The notes: a model not told the origin generated them from the sequence alone. A DNA stretch of 64,000 nucleotides from Parietaria judaica (GCA_954871525.1 OX940860.1:22972001-23036000), one strand, 5' to 3'. Shown: positions 24,468-41,632, numbered from the stretch's first letter. Numbers and translations are program-made.

Positions 24468-26028
24468 TTAGAACATCGGGTCTTTACATCGATTTTTTAA
24501 AGAAACCTTAGGTTCTTATGCCGCTATTAACTGAAAAAATAATGACACGTGAGAAAAAAGATGGCGGGAAGGCGGTCACCCTTCCGAATCACCATTGGAG
24601 ACTCGCCGCCCCCGCCATTTTCAGAACCTCCACCATCTTCGCTCTCCTCTGATTTCTCCAAATCCCAACACTCTTCTTCTTCACTGTTCTTCGGTGCTTC
24701 CTTCGCGTTGGAATTCAGGTCTCTTAGGGTTTGGGTGAGCTTTTCAATGGGGAACAAGGTCACCGACGAGCTCGTGTCCACAGTCCGGGCCATCGTCGGC
24801 TCCGACTACTCCGAAATGGACGTCATCAGAGCTCTGCACATGGCCAACAACGACCCCACGGCCGCGATCAACGTAATCTTCGACACTCCCAATTTCAAAT
24901 CCAAAGGAATTCTAGGGCTTCAGACGAATCAGGAATTTGACCGTCGGAATTCAATCTCTGGACCCCGAAGTACTACTGAGAATCCGGCGGAAAATGGCGG
25001 TGGTTGCGGTAATCGGGTTCCGGAGACCGAGCGCAGCGCAAAGGATGCACCTGGGAGGTCTGGAAATGGACTGGTTGAAGATCCTATCAGAAGCGCCACG
25101 AGCGCGGTCGGGGAAAAATGGTGGCTGGTGGGCTGCGGAGAATTGCCGGGCTTGTCCACGAGCAAAGGGAGACGAGTTAAGTCGGGCGATGAAGTGGTTT
25201 TATCGTTTCCGTCGAAGACTGTTTCTTCTTCGCCCTCGCCGGGGAAGGTGTTTGGGAAGGGAAGGCAGGCCGCGGCTTGCACGGAGATTATGAGGTTCTC
25301 GACAAGAGACTCGGGCGAGGTAATTGGCGATGGAATTTGGATGTGAATTCGACTGTTGTGTTCATGGCTTCATGGAAGTTATTGGCTAATTTCGTAACCA
25401 TTTTCGCTTATTTTTTTGGCAGATTGGAAGAATTCCGAATGAGTGGGCCCGGTGTATTTTGCCCCTTGTGAGGGATAAGAAGATCAGAGTTGAGGGTTTC
25501 TGTAAATATGCTCCTGAAGTGTTGAATATCATGGACACTATTCAATTGTCCCTAAGGTATTTTTGTCAGTATTTTCACTGCTCGTGACCCGAAAATTATC
25601 TTTACAAATGCGAAGGATTCACTAGCAAAGTAGTTTGTCATGATTTTTGTGAAGTATACAATTTTTATCTCGTTGATTGAAATCAGGGTTCGACACTGCT
25701 GTACCTCGCTGTCTTCCCGTCGATAATGTGTATGAAAGTGATTGATGTAGATTTTTTTTCTTTGTTTTTCTGGTTTCAGTGTGTACATAAATAGTTCTAT
25801 GTTCCTTAAGCAGCACGATACCTCACTGAAAGCAGCCACTACGAACGCAGATGAATCACTGGTTCATCCGATGCCAACACTGTTCCGGTTACTTGGTCTG
25901 ACTGCATTTAAGAAGGTATGAACCGACATGTAAGATATTTCGCATTGTGCTTGATTATTTAATTTGGCCGTCCTGTAAATTTCTTTTTCAGTAAGAGATT
26001 AATCTGTTTTTCCATCTTCGTTAAATAG

Positions 26029-26288
26029 GCAGAGATTACACCTGGTGATTTATTCTCGAGGAAGCGCTCTTTAGACTCAGCGGTAATGAATTTATGAGTA
26101 CAAAGTCTTTCTTTGAATATGGTCACGAAGAAACCTACTCAGGAATGTTAACTGAACAGGGAACCTCACCTTTACAATTTAACAAGTCGAATCCGTTGAA
26201 GGGTGAAAATGACGTCGCAGATGAACCGTGCATATCAGATGCTGAGGTTGATAATATTGTCGGTCTTGGAGAAAATTCAGAGTTAGAG
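26029..26288 (+). other. RAD5A exon 4 carrying a single-base frameshift
   Basis: The exon opens in frame (AEITPGDLFSRKRSLDS) and reaches TGA at 26095-26097. From about 26079 another frame gives SGNEFMSTKSFFEYGHEE and continues to the conserved CISDAEVDNIVGLGENSELE at the exon end. Exon 5 starts in the phase that requires 261 bases. The likely lesion is a lost base at GACTCAGCGG (26074-26083). No alternative GT-AG pair restores the frame. Confidence 0.85.
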
Positions 26289-29200
26289 GTAACTTCATTT
26301 TTGTTAATTATTTATGCTTTTATGGAGTTTTCTCTGCCTATTTCTTCTAAATAATATGCATAGTTGATTTTAGGAATTGGAACCCCCTAGTATCCTTCAG
26401 TGCGAACTCCGTCCTTACCAAAAGCAGGCTCTTTATTGGATGACCCGTATAGAAAAGGGTCAATATATGGACGGAGCGGGAACAACCCTTCACCCGTGTT
26501 GGGAAGCATATCAGCTTGCAGACAAGTATGTTAGTGTCTAGTAACTTCTATTGCTTTTGAACACAGTCAGATGCTACATCAAATTAGTTTTTTTTTTTTT
26601 TTTCCTTTTTTTTAGGAGAGGGCACGTTGTTTATCTTAACGCATTTTCTGGAGATGCTACAACAGAATTTCCAAGCACGCTTCGAATGGCACGTGGTGGA
26701 GTAAGTCTTCAATATCTTCTAACTGCGATAATGCTTTGTAACCCTTAAACAGTATATTGACTTTTAATGCATCTAAAGATTCTGGCAGATGCTATGGGCC
26801 TTGGGAAGACTATCATGACTGTAGCTCTTCTGGCTCATATGGCAAGAGGTAGATCATCGACCAGCCATAGTACAAGCCAATTGTCCGGGGAGGGTAGTGA
26901 AGCTAGTTTTACTCCAGAAAAGTCAAGCAAACTTCAAAAAAATACTCCAAAATTCTTAGGGTTTGATAAGTTGATGAAGCAAAAAAACACAGTTGTGGAT
27001 GGTGGCAGTTTGATAGTATGTCCGATGACTCTGCTAGGCCAGTGGAAGGTACTTATGCCATTTTGATATGTTTATCCTTAAGTAATTTGACTATGTTCAG
27101 AAATATGTTATGAGACCAAGATTCTATCTCGAAAACGGGAGCGTCCCAACCTTCACAAAACCCAATATATTAAGTTTTTAGTGAACTGTTATCAACTGGC
27201 TTTCTCATTAGCTTAAGGTATCGTAAATAGACTAAATATAACAACCTAATGAGCTGGGCTCAAAACTCTTAACATAATGAACTAAACCCTAAAAGTAATT
27301 AAATAGTATACTTAAACAACAAGACATAATTAAGCATCCTAAATAACATAATTAAATATTCTTAATTATCTTGGCTTAGAATCATATTTTTCTTTTGTGT
27401 GAAAGGCATACTGAACATTTAAATTGCTGTCAGGCAGAAATTGAAACTCATGTACAACCTGGTACATTCTCTATCTACGTTCACTACGGACAAAGTAGAC
27501 CTAAGGATGCAAAAATTTTAGCTCAAAGCGACATTGTACTCACGACTTATGGAGTACTATCTTCAGAATTTTCAGCAGAGGTAATATGGTAGTTTGGATG
27601 GCACTGTAAATATCTGAACTATATCTGACAATGCATGATAGATAACACTTCATGTCTTTTTTTATGTAGAATGCTGAGGATAGTGGGGGAATTTACTCAG
27701 TTCGTTGGTTTAGGGTAGTTCTTGATGAGGCCCATACTATAAAGTCGTCTAAAAGTCAAGTTTCCTTGGCAGCTTCTGCTTTAGTTGCTGATCGCCTTTG
27801 GTGTCTTACTGGCACCCCTATTCAGGTGAAGTTTTTATCGAGAAGTAAACTATGACCGCTTATACATGTAACATACAATCTTGATACTATTCAGGTGAAG
27901 TCTTTAGTTCTTAATACTAGTGTTCTCTGACATTGCTTTCTGCCTACAGAACAATCTTGAAGATTTGTTTAGTCTTCTTCGGTTTTTGAGGGTGGAGCCT
28001 TGGGGTAACTGGGCATGGTAAGATCTTTTTCCTTGAAATTATGCGGTAAATCCAGATGGCTGAATATATACTAAAACTACGAGTCTGACTCGTGTTTTTC
28101 GTTCTTGCTAATGTAGGTGGAATAAACTAATTCAGAAACCCTTTGAGGAGGGTGATGAGAGGGGGTTAAAATTGGTTCAATCCATCTTAAAGCCAATCAT
28201 GTTAAGGAGAACAAAGACTAGCACGGATCGGAATGGAAGGTGAGAAAAAGGTTAGGTATCAGTCATAATGACATTTGCTCCTAAGGCTTTTGTAGAAATA
28301 TAGGAAATTCAGGAATATTTTGTACAGCAATTATATACAAACAATTAGTATAATTTTAGTTGATTAGATTGGTTTCTTTTCTTAGGGATTAAATAAAAAT
28401 TATTATTGCCTTATTAGCTGATTACGGTATAAGATTATGTACTTTTCTCTTACTTAATAATTTTATTCAGAAAGTTACCCAAGTTTTTTTGCTTGTTGCA
28501 GACCAATTCTAGTTCTTCCTCCAGCTGATGTTCAGGTGATTTATTGTGAACTCACAGAAGCTGAAAAAGACTTCTACGAGGCCCTTTTTAAAAAATCAAA
28601 GGTATTTTCGTATCTCTAAGATCGATGTTCTTTGGAATATAAATGTCCCAATGGGTTACATCTTGGTATGAGCTTGGATTCATCATTATTAACATACATT
28701 TTGGACCCAATTAGGTGAAATTCGACCAATTTGTGGAGCAAGGACGCGTTCTTCATAGTTATGCTTCTATTCTGGAGTTACTCTTACGTCTACGCCAATG
28801 TTGCGATCATCCATTTCTAGTGATGAGGTGTTTTAAACTATCCTGCTCCTTCAGCTTTTAGTATGATCTATTACTTGAGTATAGTACTATGGACACTACA
28901 TAGGCGAGATGTCAGTAAAATATTCCTTCGTAGTTACCTAAATATTGCTTCGTCTTTATCTCTGGGATAATATTGATCCGATTTTACTTTTTTAGCAATT
29001 TGAAGTCGTTTTATTATAAAGTCTTTTGTCTCGCTACATCAGGTGCCTTATATGCTTCTTCTTTTTCCCTTAAAGTTTATAAATGTGATTTGTATCATGA
29101 TAGGATGTCATTACAATTGTTTTTAATATTGAATTTCTTGCACTAAATGTAGTCGTGGAGACACCCAAGATTATTCGGATTTAAATAAGCTAGCAAGACG

Positions 29201-30159
29201 GTTCCTTAAAGGCACCCAAGAGGGGGAAGTCAAAGATGTTCCATCAAAAGCGTATATTGAAGAGGTTGTGGAAGAGCTCCGTAAAGGGGAAATGGGAGAG
29301 TGCCCGATATGCCTCGAAGCATTTGAGGATGCAGTGTTGACGCCTTGTGCTCACCGCCTCTGCCGTGAATGTCTCTTGGCAAGTTGGCGAACCGCTTCTT
29401 CTGGGCTCTGTCCTGTTTGCAGGTATTTTCAAGCATTAGTTTCTAGTGAATGGCGTATTTAAAGATCCTTAAGGCTTAAGCAATGAGAAAGGAAACGCCA
29501 AGTCTATTCAGTAAATCAGTGTAGTTTTTTTTCTTTCTAGAGTTCAGGGTATACAATCTAGTACAAAAAGAAGAAGGTTTCACTAGCTCTATACCCGTGG
29601 CGAGATCCAGAAATCGCACATAGTAGGATTTTGTTCCCAATTCATCCCACCATATGAAAATTATAGGGTTTGGAACTTTGGAGAATCGATTGAGGGTAAT
29701 TTCTTTAAATTTATTATCCGCACAAAGAAGCCTATTAAATAATGTTAGAGTTTTCAAAATTATTCATTTGGGATTTACGAAATAATCCTGTTCGAATTAA
29801 TTCACTATATTCTAACATAATTGCTCTCTCATTCAGGAAAACTATTAATAGACAAGATCTTATAACGGCCCCGACTGAAAGTAGGTTCCAGGTCGACATT
29901 GATAAAAACTGGGTGGATTCAACAAAAGTCTCTGTATTGTTGCGCGAGCTTGAAGCTCTTCGTCCCTCCGCCTCTAAGAGCATTATCTTTAGCCAGTGGA
30001 CTGCCTTTCTGGATATCTTGGAGATCCCTTTAACTAGGTAAAACCCTGCACCTCTCTCATATTAGTTTTGCTTTTATAGTATAATAGTTAATTGTGATGA
30101 ATAAACTAAAGAAGCTGAATCTAATACTGTTTTGCTAGTCTAATATTGTTGAATTTGAT

Positions 30160-30191
<32 letters not shown>
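30160..30191. repeat. (AT)n microsatellite in a RAD5A intron
   Basis: About 15 uninterrupted AT dinucleotides lie in the 702-bp intron 15 (30038-30739), the longest intron of the gene. Confidence 0.9.
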
Positions 30192-30197
<6 letters not shown>

Positions 30198-31809
30198 CAC
30201 TGCTCTGCTAAAGAAACCGTTTCTTATTTACTTAAGACTTTTGTTCATCTGTTGAAAATTGTGATCGTATCATACGAATAGGAAGCTAATATAATTAATT
30301 AACGACCAGAAACTTGGCGATTCGGAAATCAACAAAACGATCTTATTTATTGAGATAATCCGAAGAACAAGTATAAGTGACCTATCCTTAGAGAGCAAGG
30401 TCGAGGTCGTAGCGCTCCAGGTGCAAGGAGGATGAGAAATGCGATAACAACTATAATGATGGGGTGTGGCGCCAAAGGCTGTAGCTGAAACATAATTGCC
30501 AGAATGCAAGAAATTACGAAAATATCCTTATTTACTTAATTTTAATTCATTCCTAATTACATCAAAAAGACTAAATAAATGAAAGTAAACGACTCTTTGC
30601 CAGGCGCCTATACGTGATTAGGGGATAAAATATTGCTGGTATATAAAAGTCGAATCAGTGAATTTCGTTTACAAAGTTACTTGCACTGCGAATCTTTTAC
30701 TTACGAGTTTGTACTTATGCATGTTCCTTGTTTCGAAAGGAATAAAATCCAATTTCTCCGGTTGGACGGGACCCTGAACCAGCAACAACGTGAGAAAGTC
30801 ATACGACAGTTTTCGGAAGATAGCAGTACACTGGTTTGTCTTTGGCTTATGTATATCATATTACTTACTGTCTGGGAAATACTCACGAAGCTTGTATCGC
30901 TTTCAGGTGCTGCTCATGTCGTTAAAGGCTGGAGGAGTCGGAATAAATCTAACTGCAGCCTCGAGTGCATTTCTCTTGGTATGTCGTGCGTTTAACTCAA
31001 AATTTACTCATTCTTGTTTGATTTTTGACCCATTATGTGCAACATATTTCATAACCGTAGGATCCGTGGTGGAATCCCGCCGTGGAGGAACAAGCTGTCA
31101 TGAGGATTCATCGCATTGGGCAAACGAAGAAGGTGATGATCAAACGGTTCATTGTCAAGGTACTTCTTGGTTCCTCGTCTCGCAAGAAAATTATTAGGAA
31201 TTTTAACACTTTTGGGGAGCCTTTATGTGTGATGTGTGCGCGCACGCCCGTTGAATGGAGTAGCGATTCGTTCTTTAAGCAGTGAATATACAGGTTTTCA
31301 TACGATGAGTACAGTTTCCATGCGTGAATCTGGGTTCTTATTCTGGATATAGTTGAATTCAGGATCTACCAGATTCTGCCTTCTAATTTTAATTAGAGGT
31401 ATATCGGCAAATGTACACAAGTCTAGGCAAAATTAGCGATCATATAACCATGTCCCATCTGTAAAGGCCGAAGTACCCAAGTCGTGTAGAAGCGTAGAGA
31501 ATGTAGTTTCCTTCTCCATTTTGTCAAACTCATTATAGTGTCGTCTCACCCTATCCTCATTTACCACGTATCCTCTTTCTTTTCCTGAGACTTTTTTACA
31601 TCATTTTACGGACTAAAACGAAATAGTTAATTATTAGGTTGTGTAATAATCAAAGGCAATTGCCTCTTGATATTCCGAATTGGCAGGGCACAGTCGAGGA
31701 ACGAATGGAAGCGGTGCAAGCGCGCAAACAGCGATTGATCTCCGGCGCCTTAACCGATCAAGAAGTTCGAAGTGCTCGAATTGAGGAACTAAAGATGCTA
31801 TTTACTTAA

Positions 31810-32878
31810 GACCCTCTAGGTTTGGCCTTTGTCCATTCTCATTGGTCAACCAGTTTTGTTGAGGCTATTTATAATTCTTCGAGAGTCAAAGTCAACGCTT
31901 GAGCTTTGGTTGATGCACAAAAGGCACCTAGCTGAAAGGAAGAGTGGCTCTCTGGAACGTAATATGATAACCATTGTATATATACCAACTTACCAAGCTT
32001 TATCGATGATTCAATTTACCGGTTCATCGATTGTAACGGGTTTATCGACGGATATTGTATAACATTTTGATTTAGCAACAACTTTTTAATCAAAATATAT
32101 TGATAAATTGATTATCGAGGAACAGTTTATAAAATATTATAAAAATATATAAATATAAGAGAAATTAGAAATTATATACCGATAGATTTATCAGATTCTT
32201 TTTATATAAAATATTAATATTTGAGCTGTTGTTAAATTTAAAATAATATTTATGAAGTTGATTAATTAATTATGAAATTATAATTGATTAAAAATGTTGA
32301 AATTGAGTAGCAAATTACAAAATTAATGATTGAAATTAAAAGTATTTAATTTAAAAAATTTAAAAACTATATAGAATACATAATTTTAAAATATATAAAG
32401 CCCCTTGCCCTTATATATGCTCTGTTAGTTTTGATCAACTTTGGGAATATTTTTTTACATGAGTGTGCTTATATTTATTTCCTCATTATTTTAACTCTTG
32501 TTCTACATTATATTAAATTTAACCGATAATAATAACATTAAGTGACTAGCATTGTTATACATATATCAAGGACAATGACAAGTGAAGAGACCAATTGAGA
32601 GCAAGGGAAAATCAATAAAAAATGACAAAACATGCAGAACCAAACCAAATCGTTTCATTCATAATTATTTCCATCTGCAAAATTTCCTATTGTCAAAGTT
32701 GATATTGAGAACACAATAAATATCACCTAAACCCATAATTTAAAAAGCAATAAATAATATAAAATAAAAATTCACTATGATGCCTCCGAATGTTTAAAAA
32801 TGGCGGCTCTTTTTTCTCTCTTCAAGCTCTAACCTGATGTGCGGAGAACACAGCAAAGTCAAGATCGCAAATCATGAC
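31810..32878. other. Intergenic between convergent RAD5A and DEG10
   Basis: About 1.07 kb of AT-rich sequence separates the two stop codons. It must hold both 3' untranslated regions. No repeat, RNA gene or extra coding frame was recognised. Confidence 0.5.
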
Positions 32879-36455
<3,577 letters not shown>

Positions 36456-37330
36456 TTTTGCTACACTCCCTCTGCAAAAACTCGAATGTAAAAGATAGAG
36501 TGAGGACAGCTTGAACTCTACCTGAGGCTCAAGCTCCAAAAAATCACATTCTTACATTACATCTATATATGTGTGGGTGTATGACTGTATAGATAGATAG
36601 CCCAAATCGATAGATATATGACCCAGAAATAAGGGTTCACCGTCACTCATCTTCATGAAAACAGGTGACGGCAATAATCAAGTGAAGCTCGTATACAAAA
36701 ACCAGGACTCGACTGTGAAGACGGAGGATTACCGAGAAGGGTTCAGAGGAGGAGAGGGAGGTCAGCGATCACCATGGGAGGGAAATGGAGAGGAAGCTTT
36801 CACTTTCACCAACGCAGCGCCATTTCTCTTCTCTTCTCTTCTCTTCTTTAAGAGAAATGAAGAATTAGCGGCAAAAGTACTCGTGTTGTGGATGCCATGG
36901 TTTATGTGTGCAAATTGGATGTAATTTTGCGATAACATGTTTATGTACTGGACCGGGGTCAGGTTATCATTTGGTTTGGTTGATGGGTTTATCCATCGAT
37001 AAGGTATAAAATTGTAGGTTATTGTTATTGAATTCAACAAAGTATATATACCTAATTTTTATATAATTTTTAAAATATCAAGTACAAAATCATATCATAA
37101 TAATAACTTATAAAGTACTAAATAAATAATCTCATACACACAAATAGATGTAAGTAAATAAAAAGTCTAAAAGTCTAAATCAAACCATACAATAAATAAT
37201 CTCATACACATACTTATTTAAATAAATAAGTCACAAACTCTCATCTCAATCATATGGTACAATACTCTTTTACTTTTGCAACAAGGGACAAAAAACTTTA
37301 GGGAATTGAGTAATCTTAAAAACATATATC
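36456..37330. other. 5' flank of DEG10 and intergenic DNA
   Basis: The first 350 bases are moderately GC-rich and probably contain the DEG10 leader and promoter; a short unsupported open frame (36655-36924) lies here. Beyond 36950 the DNA is AT-rich. CAATAAATAATCTCATACACA occurs twice (about 37118 and 37190). Confidence 0.45.
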
Positions 37331-37334
37331 ACAA

Positions 37335-37800
37335 AATCGGTGATTTATAATTATATTTATCGTCATAAAGTCAACAAAACAGAAAAAGTGAATACGTACT
37401 TCGAAATCTCTAAAATTCAAAACTTTGTTACTTTTGTCCTGAGAGAGTCTTGAAAACTTCATAAAATAAAGAAAAAAATATGAAAATAAAATACCCAAAC
37501 TCATAAATTTTAATTATATTCATCTTTCAAAACTCAATAAAACAAACAAAAAAAAAAAAACTTTGAAATGTGCAAAATTCTAAACTTGGTACTTTGGCCG
37601 CAAGATATTAAAAATAAGAAATTGAGTATTCTGAAAATAACATTACCCAACTCACAGATTTATAGTTGTATTCATCATTACAAATTCAAACAAACAAAAA
37701 ACATTGATAATGTATCTTAAAATTTTCAAAATCAAAACTTTAATACTTATGCCACATGAACAAAATACATTGAAAAATCAAGAGATCTGAACAAAGAAAA
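37335..37800. repeat. Degenerate tandem repeat, about 150-165-bp unit
   Basis: Three diverged copies share the order: GATTTATAATTATATTTATCG-like start (about 37340, 37503, 37651), then an AAACAAACAAAAA stretch, then AAAATTCTAAACTTGGTACTTTTGCC-like sequence. Spacing is about 163 then 148 bases. The array is non-coding. Confidence 0.6.
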
Positions 37801-38819
37801 CCTTTATAATCAAAATTTCGTACTAATATTCAACAAAACACTCATAAATTTTTTAAAAATATTTCATCAAACGTAAAATACCAAACTTTGTTCATTTTAA
37901 ACATAACTATTAACTTTCACATTTTTAAAACTAAGAAAATCTTCTAAATGTTTACAAAATTAATAAATTCCTAGAAAACGAGCATAGAATAATGTTATCC
38001 ATAATCTCTACTGAGCAACAAAAAATATTTTAAAACACATCAATCAAAACTTCAGGTATTTATGCACGCACCAATCTATAGGACATGACTAATATTCTTC
38101 TAAATGGTACTATAATTAGTAGCGAAAGAGATTATAAATGACTTTATATCTCTATGTTCTTATGCATATTTTAAAATTAATCAAATGATAATATTTCGGA
38201 CATTACTTTATAATCTTCTTCTAAATTACATTATAAGTAGTTGAAGAGAAAATACGAATTAAAGAAAGAAACTAGAGTAGAATTATGAAACACATTCATA
38301 TATAAATATTATGCTTGGGTAGCACTCACTAAAAATTCTCCTTAATTCGTAATCTAATCTCATGGAGATTAAACACTTAACATCGCACTATTCCTGAACA
38401 CACACACTCACATTGCCATTTGCCACATGAATATATACAATTACATGAATATATTCTTAAAGGATAATTGAATTAAAAGTACTTAAGTTGTAGTCGATTG
38501 GGGAAGAGATTAAAATGTGCAACCATACAGTATGAGCCAACAATCATCTCTTCCGCTAAAGTTCCGCCACGTGCCGACTCCTCTCTTGTTTTTCACTTTA
38601 TTTTTTGACCACGTGCATGTGATACGCAGCCAAAACGAACAACAACACTAGTCGTAGTCTCGTAGAGATGACAATTCGAAAAAACTGTCTAACGCACACT
38701 TTTATCATTTGAGTACTTAGTAGGGAAAAAAAAACAAAACATAGAGGATTCTCCTCCTTAATTATAACCACGAGTGTTTACATCAATTATCTCATTGCTT
38801 AAAATAAGGAGTCCGATAA
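37801..38819. other. Intergenic AT-rich DNA
   Basis: No coding frame, RNA gene or clear repeat was recognised. The last 100 bases probably belong to the 3' untranslated region of the DUF247 gene. Confidence 0.5.
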
Positions 38820-41537
38820 TCAGAAGTAGACCTTCCTGGTGGTGGCGCTGATGGTGAAGAGCAGCACGAAGATGCCGACGACGGTGGAGCTCCCCGTCCA
38901 AAGGTCCTTGAAGTAGACTCTCTTCAGCGTCGCCCTCGTCACGTTCCACCGGTTCTCGTAGAACGCGTTCAGATCATTGTAGAGCTGGGCGTATGACGAC
39001 TTGTCCCTTGGGATCTGGCAGCATAACCCGTTGAACAACATCGCAGCCTCTTTGGCGCTGCCGAGAAGGTTGGTCAAGATCCGTTTCTCCACCAGAAAGT
39101 CGACGTCCGTGCCCGTGTTAATCAGCTGGTCCATCAGCACCACGTAGCCGCACACGTAGTCCTGGCCTGGGAACGCGCACTGCTCAAGTGCCATCACGTT
39201 GCGCAGCAAGCTCTCTGTGTCAGAGTCGATCCTGAGCTCTGGGATCTTAAGCGACATGCAGTTGATTGCTGGCACGAACCGCAACACCGGGCATTTGCTC
39301 AGCTTGATGTCTGTCAGTCGGCGCTTGCAGTCCCTGGGCACGAAGGTCACGCCTGCGGTGTCGAGCTTCGTGGCACAGTAGAGATACTTTTTTTCAGTTA
39401 TATTCTCTTGCTCCGCCTTATTCTTGATGATCTCCCGCGGCAGCCAGAACTGGCGGAGCAAGTCCGTAAAGTTCCTGTTGATTAATCATCCCACAAATAA
39501 GTAACCAATCTTGTAGCAAGTGCACGGTAAAATCTCAATTTTTTAATCGGCAACAATACTCAAAACAATAACATAGTATCGAAATTCAATTTTGTTCATA
39601 GCAAGTTAACGTCTGTTAAACTAGAGACACGTGTACGTCTCAAGTTTAATAGTTCAATTTAATTGTATGTTCAATAATATGGACAATTTTCTTTGTGGAA
39701 GCTGAATGGTGGAGGAAACTTGAATAAATTTCCAAAACATCACTAATTAACTTCTTATTCTACCATATACCAGAACCTAAAAACTATTCTTCATAACTTG
39801 TTTGGACAATTATATCCTCGATTAAGATTTTTTTTATAATTATTTTTACAGTTTTAGACAATTTTTAGAAAGAGGTAAAATTTTCAAAAAAACTTTGAAG
39901 ATTAAATTTAAAGTTTTAGTGTTTGATAGAATAAAAGTTCAATTAGTAGTGTTTTATAAAATATTTATCCGAACTATTGTAATCGTACAAAACTAGAATA
40001 CTGAATTTTAGACTTCTATATGTAATGGGCTACTAATTTGCATGGGGATAATCGCTAACCGACATGTGTCATGTCTAATAGTCCTTTTTAATGAGGCTCG
40101 TCTTTCTTAAAAAAAAAAATAGTCCTTTTTCATTCTAATCAAAGATTAAATCATTGTGAGAAATCGTCAACTTCTTCTTGGTTTTATCACTTATCCGTTG
40201 GTATCAATAATTGAAGCGTTTGAGGTTGAGGATACACGACAGAAGGGTCTGTTTTATTTACAAGCTTCATCTTCAACAAACGTATATTTATTTCAATAAT
40301 TTTTTTCTTTATATCCAAATAATAATGTGCCTTTCTCCTAAGAATACTAAGAGCGGTAAAAAAAGAAAAAGAAAAAAAAAAGAATATATAAAAGAGTACT
40401 ATTGGTTTATTGTTGATTTATTATAAAACCAATAATAAAGTGGAAAAAAATTGATGAAAAACAAATGAGTCTATAGCAAATTTATAAACATTGTTGGTTT
40501 ATCGATAATACATTTTTAAAAATCAAAGATATATTGATCATTAAAAATATTAAAGGCAAAAAAATCAAATACTATATATTATATTAGGCTTTGGGTCTGG
40601 ACAAAAAATATATATACTGAAGTTTTATTTTATTTTGAGGCGATCATTCAAATTTTGTGAATAGGATCTGCCATTATTATAGTGTACTATCATGCGTTTT
40701 GCAGTTTGCACAATGGATTTTAACTATTGTGCAAACTTATAACAGTTAAGAAAACGGTTGTGTAAACTACTTTTTGTAGCAGTGACTTCAAATATAAGAC
40801 CTGATGTCGCCGATCAGATCGGGATCGTCACTGCGGGATTCGGTCAAGAAGTGCTCTTGGAAGAAGAGGCCGCACAGAGTGAGGAGAGGGTGGATTGGCA
40901 AGGCATCTCCGATTGCTTTGCTCCTTAAATTAGAGGAGGCGGTACGGAGGCCGTCGCAGGGTGACGTCGTCTCTTGACAGTCCTCGAGAAGCACATCACC
41001 CGATTTCTTGTACTCAAGGATCCTGGGGAGCTCTACGTGGTCGTACAACTCCCTGAACGCGAAGAACGGGAGCTGATTCTCTAGCAGCACCAGGTCAAGC
41101 TTCACGGCTTTCCTCATCCACGGAGTCCTGAGAATGTGGTCCCTGTCGCGCGTTTCGACGTCACAGTTTCTCAGCACGAGCTCGATGATGAAGCATGCGT
41201 CTTTCATGACCATTTCTTCGAGCTCGAAGTCGGGGAACTTCGTGATCGTCTCTTCCTCGTAGCAGTCCTTGATATTCCGGGACAAGTTTGATCGGAAGAA
41301 GCTCTTGAGCTCGTCTTCACTCCAGTCTACGCGCTCGCAGAACTCAGAGCAGTACTTCTCTTTGGTGCGCTCCATGGGAAGCAGCTCGTGATTGCCATGG
41401 TGATAAGGGCCAATGGAGATGAGCTGAGGAGTGTAAGCAGAATCGTTGACCTTTCGGAGCTTCCTTGGAACTCTGTAGATGGAGTCGTAGAGCTCGTCGC
41501 GAGCCTCTAGAATATCGATCTTGTGCTCTCTTGCCAT
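38820..41537 (-). CDS. DUF247 (UPF0481) plant membrane protein
   Basis: Two exons, 41537-40801 and 39474-38820, total 1,392 bases (463 residues), typical for the family. The start MAREHKIDILEARDELYDSI is just downstream of an AG that could end a 5' leader intron. Family hallmarks are visible: YTPQLISIGPYHHG near residue 50, MERTKEKYCSEF, the ACFIIELVLR and VLLENQLPFF motifs, and a single C-terminal membrane helix (STVVGIFVLLFTISATT) near the end. The intron (39475-40800, 1,326 bp) splits the RNFTDLLRQFW motif. Its 5' part ends with a CACTA-like terminus. DUF247 proteins are plant-specific; their general biochemical role is unknown, although some grass members act in self-incompatibility. No lesion seen. 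Confidence 0.9.
40690..40784. mobile_element. CACTA-like transposon terminus in the DUF247 intron
   Basis: The end TTTTTGTAGCAGTG (reverse complement CACTGCTACAAAAA) resembles the terminal inverted repeat of CACTA elements. It is preceded by repeated subterminal motifs (TTTGCACAATGG, TTGTGCAAAC, AACGGTTGTGTAAAC). It stops 17 bases before the splice donor of exon 1. No opposite terminus was found in the intron, so the element may be truncated. Confidence 0.45.
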
Positions 41538-41632
41538 CACGTGATCTGTCAATAACAACAAGTTATACCGTCAGTGACTGTATCTATATAGGTTATATAT
41601 GCTCATTTGTTTTTAGGCATATACACCTTTCC

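Larger units (their letters stand above)
24747..31809 (+). pseudogene. RAD5A: RAD5A-like DNA repair helicase / ubiquitin ligase, with one frameshift
   Basis: RAD5A acts in error-free post-replication repair as a SNF2 ATPase and RING E3 ligase. Nineteen coding exons begin at 24747, 25423, 25780, 26029, 26374, 26616, 26779, 27434, 27670, 27950, 28117, 28502, 28715, 29153, 29837, 30740, 30907, 31061 and 31687; stop at 31807-31809. Features: N-terminal UBA-like part (MGNKVTDELVSTVRAIVG), HIRAN (exons 1-3), Walker A DAMGLGKT (exon 7), DEAH (exon 9), C3HC4 RING (CPICLEAF ... CPVCR, exon 14), and helicase C-terminal motifs ([22 protein letters not shown]). Every splice site is GT-AG. Exon 4 (26029-26288) is 260 bases, one short of phase: its first part meets TGA at 26095, while the family-like sequence resumes one frame over near 26080. 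With one base added the protein would be 1,058 residues, close to the 1,029 I recall for Arabidopsis. It may be an assembly error, an allele, or early decay. Confidence 0.93.

Noticed and set aside
36655..36924. Possible small plus-strand gene upstream of DEG10
   Set aside because: It has no homology I recognise and overlaps the expected DEG10 promoter/leader.
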